64,000 nucleotides of DNA from JAEUIA01 sp034440255 (lineage in GTDB: Bacteria; Planctomycetota; UBA1135; GCA-002686595), in contig JAWXBU010000160.1 in the NCBI GenBank assembly GCA_034440255.1, positions 1 through 64,000 of the forward strand. Direction: 5' to 3'. Under the pieces are notes generated by a model. That model had not been told where the DNA came from. It ran no database searches and was given only the letters and a program-made list of their open reading frames with translations. Below, piece by piece: positions 34,891 to 45,500 of the stretch. How positions within the stretch are numbered: the stretch's first letter is position 1; each line of letters starts with the position of its first letter. A program made the position numbers and the translations under genes.

Positions 34891-37800
34891 GGAGCGATCG
34901 CCATTTCACCGTCGTTCTCATTGGTGGCGACACGCTGCTTCCGGCGTGCGGAGATGTGCTCCTCGGTCACGGAGACCGCATCGCTTGCGTGATGACTCAT
35001 TCCACCCACGTTGCAGAATGGGCAAGAAAACAGGGCATTTCCGTGCTGCCGCCGACTCGCGCTGCAGCAGTCGAATTGGCGAGGGTGGAATTCGACAATC
35101 TGTACTCGATCGCACACCTCGCCGTCGTGCCGGACGAAATACTCCGTCTCGCCAAGCACGAGAAGATCAACTTCCACGATGGGCCGTTGCCCGATTCGGC
35201 GGGCCTGAACACGCCGAACTGGGCCATTGCGAATGGCGCGACGCATCACGGTGTGACGTGGCATCGCATGACTTCGGGCGTGGACGAAGGGGACATCCTC
35301 GTCACCGAGCGCTTTGCCATCGATGCGGAGGAGACGGCGCTCTCGTTGAACACGAAGTGCTTCGAAGCGGGGTTGCGCACTTTCACGGATCTCGTCGAGC
35401 GCTTGGCGCGGGGCACGCTCACTTCCACGAAGCAAGATGCGACGAACAAGCGCTACTACTCGCGCGCCGATCGTCCGCCGGCAGCCGGATCGATCGATTG
35501 GAACGACTCGGCCCGCAACATAGCGACGTGGATTCGTGCACTCGACACAGGGCGCTACAAGAACCCGTTCGGTGTCGCGAAGGTCGGAATCGGCTCGCAC
35601 TCGTGGATCGTCAAGCGTGCACACATAACCAGCGGAAATGGGCTCCAAACCGCTGGAAGACTGCTGGATCTCGACTTGGGACTCCTCGCCGTAGCTACGG
35701 GCGACGGGGTGCTGTGCATCGACGAACTCACGGACGTCAACGGGCGCAGCGTCGGCCTCGCCGAGACTCGGCAGATCGTCGAAACAAGCGCCGGTCGCTT
35801 CGACGTCGTGTCTGGAGACGTGCGCGAAAGATTGTCCAAGTTGAATGTCGAGGCGGGTCCTGCAGAGGAATTCTGGATCGCTCGGCTGGGACGACTGTCG
35901 TCTGTCGAGTTGCCGTTCCTCGCGGCGGTGACACACGCGGCGGTCGCGCCAACCGCTCGGCCGGTAATGTCGCTCGCGTCGTCGTTCGCGAAGTTCGCGT
36001 CGCATCCACGAGAGGTCGTGGCGACCGCCCTCATCACGGCCTGGATCGCACGACTCGCCGGTCGCGCAGAGTTCGACGTCGCGTATTCGGATGGCGCGCT
36101 CCAGCGCCGAGTCAAGGGCCTCGAGCGCTGGTTCTCTGCGTACGTTCCGTCACGCGTGAACGCCGACCCGAGCGGGGGATTCAACGCGCACTTGACGCGC
36201 AGCGCCGATGAATGTGTTCGTTTGCAAAAGCGCGGCACGTTCCTCCACGACGTCGTGGCGCGCGACCCGATACTCGTTGGCAACCCTGGTTTCGCAGCAG
36301 GATTCTCGCTGCCGATCTCGATCGAGCACGTCGAACGCATCGACGATCTCATGTCGCGTCGAGCGGGCACGGCCGTCTTCGCCGTCGGTGCCGACGGCGT
36401 GTGCCAACTGCTGCTCGACGGGAACTCGCTCGACGATTCAGCGGCGAGCTCTCTCGTCGATTCCTTCACCGCGTTCGTGAGCGATGCGATCGACAATCCT
36501 GATCGTCCGTTGAGCAAGCTCGCTCTCGTCGGGGCAGCTCATCGTCGCAAAGTCGCAGGTGGTTTGGACGCGACGGAGCGTCCAGGCCGAAACGATCCTT
36601 CGATTCACGCCGTCATCGAAGCTCGCGTGCGCTTCACGCCACACGCACCGGCCGTTTCTTGCGGAGCGACGACGATCACATATGTCGAGCTCGACCAACG
36701 TGCGAATCGCCTCGCAGCACATCTGATCGAACTGGGTGCGAAGCGCAGCGAGTTCGTCGGAATATGCCTCGAGCGATCGATCGACCTGGTCGTCGCTGTC
36801 GTCGCAGTCCTCAAGACGGGAGCAGCGTACCTACCGCTCGATCCGGCTTTTCCCGAAGAACGCACGCGCTTCATGTTGTCCGATTCGGCCGCGCGCATCG
36901 CGATCGCTCAGTCGAGCACGATTGCACGTGTCGTGAACGGTGCGAAGACGATCGTGCGGGTCGACGACGATCGAGCTCTCATCGACGGGCGTCCGTCCAT
37001 GCGCATCGACTCGGGCACGCAAACCAGCGATCTCGCCTACGTCATCTACACATCGGGATCGACAGGCAAACCGAAGGGCGTCATGGTCGAGCACGGCAAC
37101 GTGCTGAACTTCTTCGTCGGCATGGACGAGCGCATTCCGCACGAGCCACCGGGTGTGTGGTTCGCCGTAACGAGCTTGTCCTTCGACATCTCGGTGCTCG
37201 AACTCGTGTGGACACTCGCTCGCGGATTCCACGTCGTCGTGAATCGTTCCAGCGCGCCGTCAAGCACGAATTCAGCTACGAAAACGCTGGAGTTCAGCCT
37301 GTTCTACTTCTCGAGCGACGAAACGAAACCAGGCCCCGAGAAGTACCGTCTGCTCTTGGAGGGAGCGCGCTTCGCTGACGAAAACGACTTCGCCGCCGTG
37401 TGGACGCCGGAGCGGCACTTCCACGCGTTCGGTGGTGTGTATCCCGCGCCCGCAGTCGCCGGCGCCGCCGTCGCCGCGATCACGAAGCGCGTCGGCATTC
37501 GCGCCGGCTCCGTCGTGCTCCCTCTGAACCACCCGATCCGCGTCGTCGAGAGTTGGTCGGTCGTCGACAACTTGTCGAACGGTCGCGTGGGCATCTCGTT
37601 CGCATCCGGTTGGCAGCCGAACGACTTCGTCCTGGCGCCCGAAAACTTCGCGCGCGCCAAGCAAGTGATGTTCGAGAGCCTCGTCAGCGTGCAGAAACTG
37701 TGGCGCGGCGAAGCAGTCGAATTCCCGGGACCGAAGGGGAACGCAGTCGCGATCACGACGCTCCCTCGCCCCGTTCAGCGCGAACTGCCCACATGGATCA

Positions 37801-39554
37801 CGACCGCGGGGAATCCCGAGACGTACACGCAGGCTGGCCGAGTCGGCGCGAACCTGCTCACGCACTTGCTAGGGCAATCGCTCGAGGAACTCGCACCGAA
37901 GATCGAGCTGTACCGACGAGCTCGCGCCGAAGCAGGATTCGATCCGGCGACCGGAGTCGTCACGTTGATGCTGCACACGTTCGTGGCCGAATCGGGCGTC
38001 GACGTGCGCGGCATCGTTCGCGGACCCTTGCGCAACTATCTGGCGACATCGCTCGATCTGTTGAAGAAGTACGCCTGGGCCTTCCCTGCGTTCAAGAAGC
38101 CGAAGAACTCAACTAACGCGAGCGACGACGAACTCGCCAGCTTGACCGACGAAGAACGCGACGCGGTGCTCGAGCACGCGTTCGAACGGTACTTCGAATC
38201 CAGCGGACTGTTCGGAACGCCTGAGCAGTGCGCCGATTTCGTCGAACGCATCCGCGCGATCGGTGTAGGTGAAATCGCTTGTTTGATCGACTTCGGCGTC
38301 CCCACGGACACGGCTCTCGCGGGACTACCCGCCCTGAACCGGTTGCGCTCGATGAGTGCGAAGAACGCATCGAGTGCGTGCTCGGTGTCGATCGCCGAAC
38401 CGTCGACAGCAGATCAGATCCGAGCTCGCTCCGTCACGCACATGCAGTGCACGCCCTCGATGGCGCGCATGCTGAGCCTGGATCACGACGGTCGCCGTGC
38501 GCTGTGGTCGATTCCGAATCTGATGATCGGCGGCGAAGCATTCCCGCCGTCGCTCGCGACCGATCTCACGACGTTTCCAGGTCGCATCACGAACATGTAC
38601 GGGCCGACGGAGACGACGATCTGGTCGTCGACGCACGAGATCGACAAGGGCTCGACATCGATCCCGATCGGGACTGCGATCGCGAACACGCGCTTCTACG
38701 TTCTCGACGCGAACCAGGAAGTGCTGCCGATCGGAATCCCCGGAGAGCTGTGGATCGCCGGCGACGGCGTGGCGCGCGGCTACCACGGTCGCGATGAGCT
38801 CACACGCGAGCGCTTCGTCGAAGATCCGTTCCACGCCGGTGCCTCGCGCATGTATCGCACCGGCGATTTGGGGCGACGACGGGCCGACGGCGTGCTCGAG
38901 TTTCTCGGTCGGCTCGACAATCAGGTCAAGATTCGCGGCTATCGCATCGAACTCGGTGAAATCGAAGCGGCACTCTGCTCTCACGCGAGCGTCGGAGACG
39001 GCGTCGTGGTCGCCGGCACCGGTGCGCACGGCGAGGCTCGTCTCGTCGCCTACCTGATCCCGAAGTCGGGCACGATCGTCGTCGACGACGTTCGCGAAGC
39101 GCTGCGCACGAAGTTGCCCGAGTACATGGTCCCGGGCTGGTTCGTCGTGCTCGACCGCTTCCCGCTGACACCGAATGGGAAAGTCGATCGCAAGGCTCTG
39201 CCTGCGCCAGAAACGCAGAAAGACACCGCAAAACGAGCGGAATTCATCGCACCTGCGGCCGGGTTGGAAGCCCAGCTCGCGGCGCTGTGGCAAGAAATTC
39301 TGGGCCTCGACCGCGTGGGCGTCGACGACAACTTCTTCGACGTCGGCGGACACTCGTTGCTCGTCGTGCGCATGCATCGTCGTATCGGAGCTCTCGTCGG
39401 AAAGCCGGTCGCGCTCACCGATCTGTACCGGTTCCCGACCATCCGCTCGTTCGGCGAGTGGGCAGCGTCGGCCGGTGCGAACAAACTCGTCGAGAGCGGC
39501 GCGGATCGCGGAGCGCGTCGTCGCGACGCCATGTTGCGCAGGCGACGCGACTGA
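34887..39554 (+). CDS. NRPS: formyltransferase - half condensation - adenylation split by luciferase-like monooxygenase - carrier
   Basis: The 1555-residue protein has an N-terminal formyltransferase domain (about 1-290) with conserved Asn95/His97 (INFHDGPLP) and Asp133 (GVDEGDIL) of the 10-formyl-tetrahydrofolate enzyme catalytic triad. Residues ~300-560 look like the C-terminal half of a condensation domain; no HHxxxDG is present. Adenylation starts near 572: LKTGAAYLPLDP, YTSGSTGKPKG (about 720) and SFDISVLEL. At about 800-1160 a flavin-dependent luciferase-like monooxygenase domain is inserted (TPERHFHAFGG, VGIRAGSVVLPLNHPIRVVE). Adenylation resumes: NMYGPTETT, YRTGDLGRR, LPEYMVPG, NGKVDRKAL. 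The carrier has DVGGHSLL (about 1487). This predicts an N-formylated, possibly oxidised aminoacyl starter. The ATG overlaps the previous stop. Confidence 0.9.
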   Translation: MRSDRHFTVVLIGGDTLLPACGDVLLGHGDRIACVMTHSTHVAEWARKQGISVLPPTRAAAVELARVEFDNLYSIAHLAVVPDEILRLAKHEKINFHDGPLPDSAGLNTPNWAIANGATHHGVTWHRMTSGVDEGDILVTERFAIDAEETALSLNTKCFEAGLRTFTDLVERLARGTLTSTKQDATNKRYYSRADRPPAAGSIDWNDSARNIATWIRALDTGRYKNPFGVAKVGIGSHSWIVKRAHITSGNGLQTAGRLLDLDLGLLAVATGDGVLCIDELTDVNGRSVGLAETRQIVETSAGRFDVVSGDVRERLSKLNVEAGPAEEFWIARLGRLSSVELPFLAAVTHAAVAPTARPVMSLASSFAKFASHPREVVATALITAWIARLAGRAEFDVAYSDGALQRRVKGLERWFSAYVPSRVNADPSGGFNAHLTRSADECVRLQKRGTFLHDVVARDPILVGNPGFAAGFSLPISIEHVERIDDLMSRRAGTAVFAVGADGVCQLLLDGNSLDDSAASSLVDSFTAFVSDAIDNPDRPLSKLALVGAAHRRKVAGGLDATERPGRNDPSIHAVIEARVRFTPHAPAVSCGATTITYVELDQRANRLAAHLIELGAKRSEFVGICLERSIDLVVAVVAVLKTGAAYLPLDPAFPEERTRFMLSDSAARIAIAQSSTIARVVNGAKTIVRVDDDRALIDGRPSMRIDSGTQTSDLAYVIYTSGSTGKPKGVMVEHGNVLNFFVGMDERIPHEPPGVWFAVTSLSFDISVLELVWTLARGFHVVVNRSSAPSSTNSATKTLEFSLFYFSSDETKPGPEKYRLLLEGARFADENDFAAVWTPERHFHAFGGVYPAPAVAGAAVAAITKRVGIRAGSVVLPLNHPIRVVESWSVVDNLSNGRVGISFASGWQPNDFVLAPENFARAKQVMFESLVSVQKLWRGEAVEFPGPKGNAVAITTLPRPVQRELPTWITTAGNPETYTQAGRVGANLLTHLLGQSLEELAPKIELYRRARAEAGFDPATGVVTLMLHTFVAESGVDVRGIVRGPLRNYLATSLDLLKKYAWAFPAFKKPKNSTNASDDELASLTDEERDAVLEHAFERYFESSGLFGTPEQCADFVERIRAIGVGEIACLIDFGVPTDTALAGLPALNRLRSMSAKNASSACSVSIAEPSTADQIRARSVTHMQCTPSMARMLSLDHDGRRALWSIPNLMIGGEAFPPSLATDLTTFPGRITNMYGPTETTIWSSTHEIDKGSTSIPIGTAIANTRFYVLDANQEVLPIGIPGELWIAGDGVARGYHGRDELTRERFVEDPFHAGASRMYRTGDLGRRRADGVLEFLGRLDNQVKIRGYRIELGEIEAALCSHASVGDGVVVAGTGAHGEARLVAYLIPKSGTIVVDDVREALRTKLPEYMVPGWFVVLDRFPLTPNGKVDRKALPAPETQKDTAKRAEFIAPAAGLEAQLAALWQEILGLDRVGVDDNFFDVGGHSLLVVRMHRRIGALVGKPVALTDLYRFPTIRSFGEWAASAGANKLVESGADRGARRRDAMLRRRRD

Positions 39555-39558
39555 ACAC

Positions 39559-42500
39559 ATGAGCGACGCAGCGCACATCTCCGAGACCGACATCGCCGTC
39601 GTGGGCCTGTCGTTGCGTGTACCCGGTGCGGCGACTCCCCGCGCATTTTGGGACAACGTGAGGAACGGTCGCGTCTCGGTGCGCAAGCTGTCCGACGACG
39701 AGCTGAAGGCCGCCGGCGTTCTCGCGCACGAACTCGGCGAAAAGAACTACGTGCGCTTCGCCGCTCCGCTCGAGGGCGTCGGCGACTTCGACCCCGAGTT
39801 CTTCGGTTTCGGGCCGAAAGAGGGCGCGATTCTCGATCCGCAGCACCGTCATTTGTACGAGTGCGCGTGGGAAGCGCTCGAAGACGCCGGCCATCCCCCG
39901 GAACGATTCGATGGCGCGATCGGAGTGTTCACCGGCTGTGGAATGCCGTGGTACTTCGTGAATCACGTGCTCACGAATCCCGGTCTCGTCGATTCGGTCG
40001 GCCTGTTCTTGCTGCGTCACACGGGCAACGACAAGGATTTCCTCGCGACGCGCATCAGCTACGCGTTCGACTTGAAGGGTCCGAGCGTCAACGTGCAGAC
40101 AGCCTGCTCGACTTCGCTCGTCGCGATCCACCTCGCGTGTCAGAGCTTGTTGTCCGGCGAATGCGACATGGCGCTCGCTGGCGGCGTGACGATCGAGATC
40201 CCGCACGGACGCGGATACCTCTACAAAGAAGGCGAAATCCTCTCGCCCGACGGAGTGTGCAGGCCATTCGATGCTCGCGCCGCAGGCACAGTGTTCGGCA
40301 GCGGCGCAGGCGTCGTCGCATTGCGTCGATTGGCCGATGCGTTGCGCGACGGCGACGCGATTCGAGCGGTGATCAAAGGCTCGGCGGTGAACAACGACGG
40401 TTCGCGCAAGGTGGGATACCTCGCGCCGAGCGTCGATGGACAGGCAGCCGCGATCGTCGAAGCGCTCGCGGTGTCCGGCTGCGAACCCGATTCGATCCGC
40501 TACGTGGAAGCGCACGGCACCGGCACTGCTGTCGGCGATCCGATCGAAGTCGCCGCACTCACGGAAGCCTTTCGTCGCTCGACGAAGCAGACGAATTTCT
40601 GCGGCATCGGTTCTGTCAAGGCGAACATCGGTCACCTCGACACGGCGGCGGGCGTTGCGAGTTTCACGAAGGCCGTGCTCGCGCTGCAGGCGGGTGAAAT
40701 CCCGCCGACACCGAACTTCACGACGGTGAACGCGTCGATCGACATCGCGCGATCACCGTTTTACGTCGCACACGAACTGCGCGCGTGGCCGGAATCCGAC
40801 GGTCCGCGCCGCGCAGGCGTGACCTCACTCGGCGTGGGAGGCACGAACGCGCACATCGTGCTCGAGCAAGCACCGTCATCGGCCGCGAGCAGCACGCCGA
40901 AGCGCCCGCAACAGTTGTTGTGCCTCTCGGCAAGGACGAAGAGCGCTCTCGACGGCAACACGACCCGATTGAGCGCGCATCTGTCGGCGCACCGCGAATC
41001 GAATCTCGCCGACGTCGCCTGGACTTTGCACGTCGGACGCCGTGCTTTCACCGAGCGTCGCATCGTGTGCGCGCGCGACGTCGACGAAGCCGTTCAGTTG
41101 CTCGAATCGAAGGACGCGCGTCGCGTTCACTCGGCTACCAGTCGCGATCGAACGGGCAAGATCGCCTTCCTCTTCCCCGGCGGCGGAGCGCAGCACTTCG
41201 CAATGGGTGCGGGACTCTACGAACGCGAGCCCGTGTACCGCGAGATCGTCGACCGCGGGATCGCGGAGTGTCGTGCGCGTTTTCAGCTCGATCTCGCGCC
41301 GTATTTGCTGCCGAATTCGGGCGATGCCACCGAGCGTTCGCGCGAACTGCTGCGTCCGTCGGTGCAGCTGCCGGCCATCTTCTTGGTCGAGTACGCGCTG
41401 GCGAAATTGTGGTCGGCGTACGGTGTCGAACCGAATGCGCTGATCGGACACAGCATGGGCGAGAACACGGCGGCGTGCATCGCTGGCGTCGCGTCGTTCG
41501 ACGACACGCTGATGCTCGTGCGCCGACGCGGTGAGCTGTTCGAGCGCGTCGCCGGCGGAGGGATGTTGAGCGTCTCTGCTGCTGCGGAAGAGATCGTTCC
41601 GCTTCTCGGTCCGGATCTCGATCTCGCCACGATCAACGGACCGCGCATGTGCGTCGTGTCCGGAGCCACTGCGGCATTGGACGCGTTCGCGAAGTTGCTC
41701 GCCGAGCGCGAGATCGAGGCCAAGTTGGTGCCGATCGCGATCGCAGCTCACTCGCGGTTGCTCGCGCCGATCCTCGACGATTTCGAGAAGGCCGTGCGTG
41801 CGATGAAGCTCTCGCCGCCCCAAATTCCGTTCGTGTCCAACTCGACCGGCACGTGGATCACGAACGAGCAAGCCACTGATCCGCGTTACTGGGTGGCGCA
41901 CTTGCGACACACGGTGCGCTTTGCCGCAGGCATCGACGTGCTGCTCGCCGACGAAGCGCGACTACTCGTCGAGGTCGGTCCAGGCAAGGTCCTCAGTTCG
42001 CTCGCGCGTTCGCAGAGCGCGTTCCGTCCATCGCACGATGTCGTCGCGACCCTGCGTCACCCCGACGAAAACGTCGACGATGCGACGCATTTCGTCGCTG
42101 CTTTCGGACGTTTGTGGGCTGCAGGCGCCGAGGTCGACATCGAACGGCTCTGGAAGGACGAAACGCGCAAACGGGTGTCGTTGCCGACCTACGCGTTCGA
42201 TCATCGTCGTTGTTGGATCGAGCCGGGACGCGGCGCGACGAATGGTGCACGCGATGGAGCGCCCGAGAAGATCGCGGACATCGCGAACTGGTTCCGGCGA
42301 GCCGCGTGGCGCGAAGACGTGCTCGACGCGCCGACGATCGAGCGCGCTGACGGACACTGGTTGATCTTCGCCGATCGAGCCGGCGTCGCCGACGAACTCG
42401 CGCAACGCTTGCGGAAGCGCGGTGCGATCGTCGCGATGGTCCGTGACGGTGACGCATTCGTCCGCGTCGGAGAGGGCGAGTACTTGTTGTCACCGGAGCA

Positions 42501-45500
42501 AGGCCGCGAAGGCTACGACGCGTTGCTCGCGGATCTTGCGGCGCACGGCTCATCACCGCAGCACATCGTGCATGCGTGGCTCGTCACACGCGGCGAGACG
42601 TTCCGGCCGGGCTCGAGCTTCTTCCACAGAAACCAGGAGTTCGGCTTCTACAGTTTGTTGTTCCTCGCACAGGCGCTCGCGGACCAAGGTGCGAGTGATG
42701 CCCTGAGACTCTTCGTCGTGTCCAATGGCATGGCACGCGTGGGCAACGAACTCGTCCCTCATCCGGAAAAAGCCACTGTGCTCGGACCGTGCCGCGTGAT
42801 CCCGCGCGAGCTGGCGCACGTCGTCTCGGCGAGCATCGACGTCGACGTGTTCGCGGATCAGCGCGCGAAACACAACGGGCTGAACGGTCGGTCGAGCGTG
42901 AAAGCGATCGTCTCCGCGCTGGAGACCGAGATCGTGAGCGGACCGTGCCGAGGAACGATCGCGTGGCGACACGGGCGGCGCTTCGTCGAACGATTCGAAA
43001 AACGCACGCTCGGGGCGCCGAACGACGCACTGTCACGCATACAGAAGCACAGCGTCCACCTCGTCACCGGAGGTCTCGGCGGGATCGGTCTCTCGATCGC
43101 GAAGTGGCTGGCGCGTGATCACGCAGCGCGCCTCGTTCTGTTGTCGCGACGCGGTCTGCCCGCTCGAGAGCTCTGGCCCGCGCTGCTCGAACGCGCACAC
43201 CGCACCGATGACAATGCAGCGAAAATCAGGGCTGTGTTGGAACTCGAGGCGCTCGGAGCCGAGGTCCTGGTGGCGAGTACGGACGTCACGGACGTCGAGG
43301 GCTTGGCGACGCTCGCGGATGAGATCGAGATGCGTTTCGGACGACTCGACGGCGTGTTCCACGCTGCAGGTGTGCTGCGTGACGGACTGATCCAAGAGCG
43401 GTCCTTGATGGACATCGAAGAGGTGTTCGCGCCGAAAGTGCACGGGACGCTCGCGCTCGAAGGGTTGATCGATCGCTTCACGCCGTCGATCACCGTAGCG
43501 TTCTCGTCGACGAGTGCCGCGCTCGGGGCGGTCGGTCAGATCGACTATTGCGCGGCGAACGCGTTCCTCGATGCGTGGGCCGAAAGTCGTACGGCGCGCG
43601 GTCGTCCGACGGTCGCCCTCGCTTGGGGCATCTGGGCAGGTGTCGGCATGGCCGCGCGTGCAGCCGATGTCGAAGACGGTGGATCACGCGACGAGCGCGC
43701 CGCCAAGTCCGAACTCTTCGCGACGCATCGGCGTGAGCCGTCGGGCCTGCACGTCTTCGATGCGCAGTGGACGGCGAAGTCGCACTGGATGATCGACGAA
43801 CACCGAACTCTCGACGGGCGAGCGTTGCTTCCTGGGACCGGATACATCGAGATCGCGCGCTCTGCACTCGTCGAGATGGGGGACTCGCGCGCATTCGACA
43901 TCGAAGATCTGATCTTCCTCGAAGCGTTGTTCGTGCCCGAGGATGCACCGCTCGACGTGCGCGTCGTCGTGCGCACCGGCACGGACGGCCATGCGTTCGA
44001 ACTCCGCAGTCGCACCGGTTCGGAGACCGACGGCACTTGGGTGACGCACGCGCGCGGGACATTGGTGCCGACGGTCGAACGTGCAAGAAAACAGCTGCAA
44101 ATCGAGCGCTTTGCAGAGTCCGCACCGCATGCAGATCCTCGCGCGAGTTCGATCGGAACTGCGGGAGTTCAAGCCGAGCGTCTGCGTTTCGGCCCACGTT
44201 GGAACGTGCTGCGTGCGCGTAACACTGGGGCCACGGAGGCGTTCGCGAAACTCGCTCTATCGCCCGAGTTCGAGGCGGACCTGGCGCCCTTCGGACTGCA
44301 CCCGGCGTTGCTCGATGTCGCATTGCACATCGCAGTCGATCGGATTCCCGATCACGGCACCGACTTGTGGGTCCCCATGTCGTTCGATGCAGTCCGCGTG
44401 CACGCGCCCTTGACGAGTGCAATCGGTTGTCACGTGCGTTTGCATGCGGCTCAAGGCGGTGAACACGAGATGGCCATGTTCGACGCGGTCGTCACGGACG
44501 GAGCCGGCCGCGTGCTGGTCGAGATCGAAGGCTTTGCGCTCAAACGAATGCGGCAAGGCTTCGCTAGACAAGCCGAACGCGCGGTCGACGTGCGCCACGA
44601 GAAACCGAGCGCGATGGACGGCACTCACGATCCGGCCTCACCGATCCAAGCTGCGTTCCGTCACAATGTGGAGCGCGGAATCCAGCCGCACGAGGGCATC
44701 GACGCATTGAAGCGTGTCCTCGCGAACACGAATGCCGGCCGCATGGTCGTGAGCTCGTTGGAGCTCGACGCGCTGGAGATGCAGGCCGCTAGCCTGAAGC
44801 TCGATCGTCGCGACGGCGATGCCCGATTCGCTCGACCCACCCTGTCGTCGGACTACGTTGCACCACGTGACGAGATCGAGACACGCATCGTCGAGTTCTG
44901 GCAGGAACTGCTCGGTGTCGACCCAGTCGGCATCCGCGACGACTTCTTCCAACTGGGCGGACACTCGTTGATCGCCGTGCGTCTCTTCACGCGCATCAAG
45001 AAGGCGTTCCACGTCGAGTTCCCGATCTCGGTGCTGTTCGAAGCTCCGACGATCGAGCGCTGCGCGGATCTCGTGCGCTCTGCACGTGGTCCGATCGAAT
45101 CGGCGAAAACGTTTGAAAACGCAGCGATTCCGAGCAAATCGATCAAGCCGCGGTTCAAACACCTCGTCGCGATGCACTCGGGCGAGCCGGCTCCGCGCGC
45201 ACCGTTCTTCCTCGTCGCGGGGATGTTCGGGAACGTGCTCAACTTGCGACACCTCGCACACCTCGTCGGTGGAGAGCGTCCGTTCTACGGGTGCCAAGCG
45301 CGCGGTCTGTACGGTGACGATGCTCCGCACGAGACGTTCGAGGAGATGGCGACTGCGTACCTCGCCGAGATTCGCGCGGTCCAGCCGCACGGGCCGTACC
45401 ACTTGGGCGGATTCTCGGGCGGTGGGATCGCGGCGTTCGAGATGGCGCGTCAACTCATCGCTGCCGGTGAGCAGGTTGCTGCGTTCGTGATGCTCGACAC

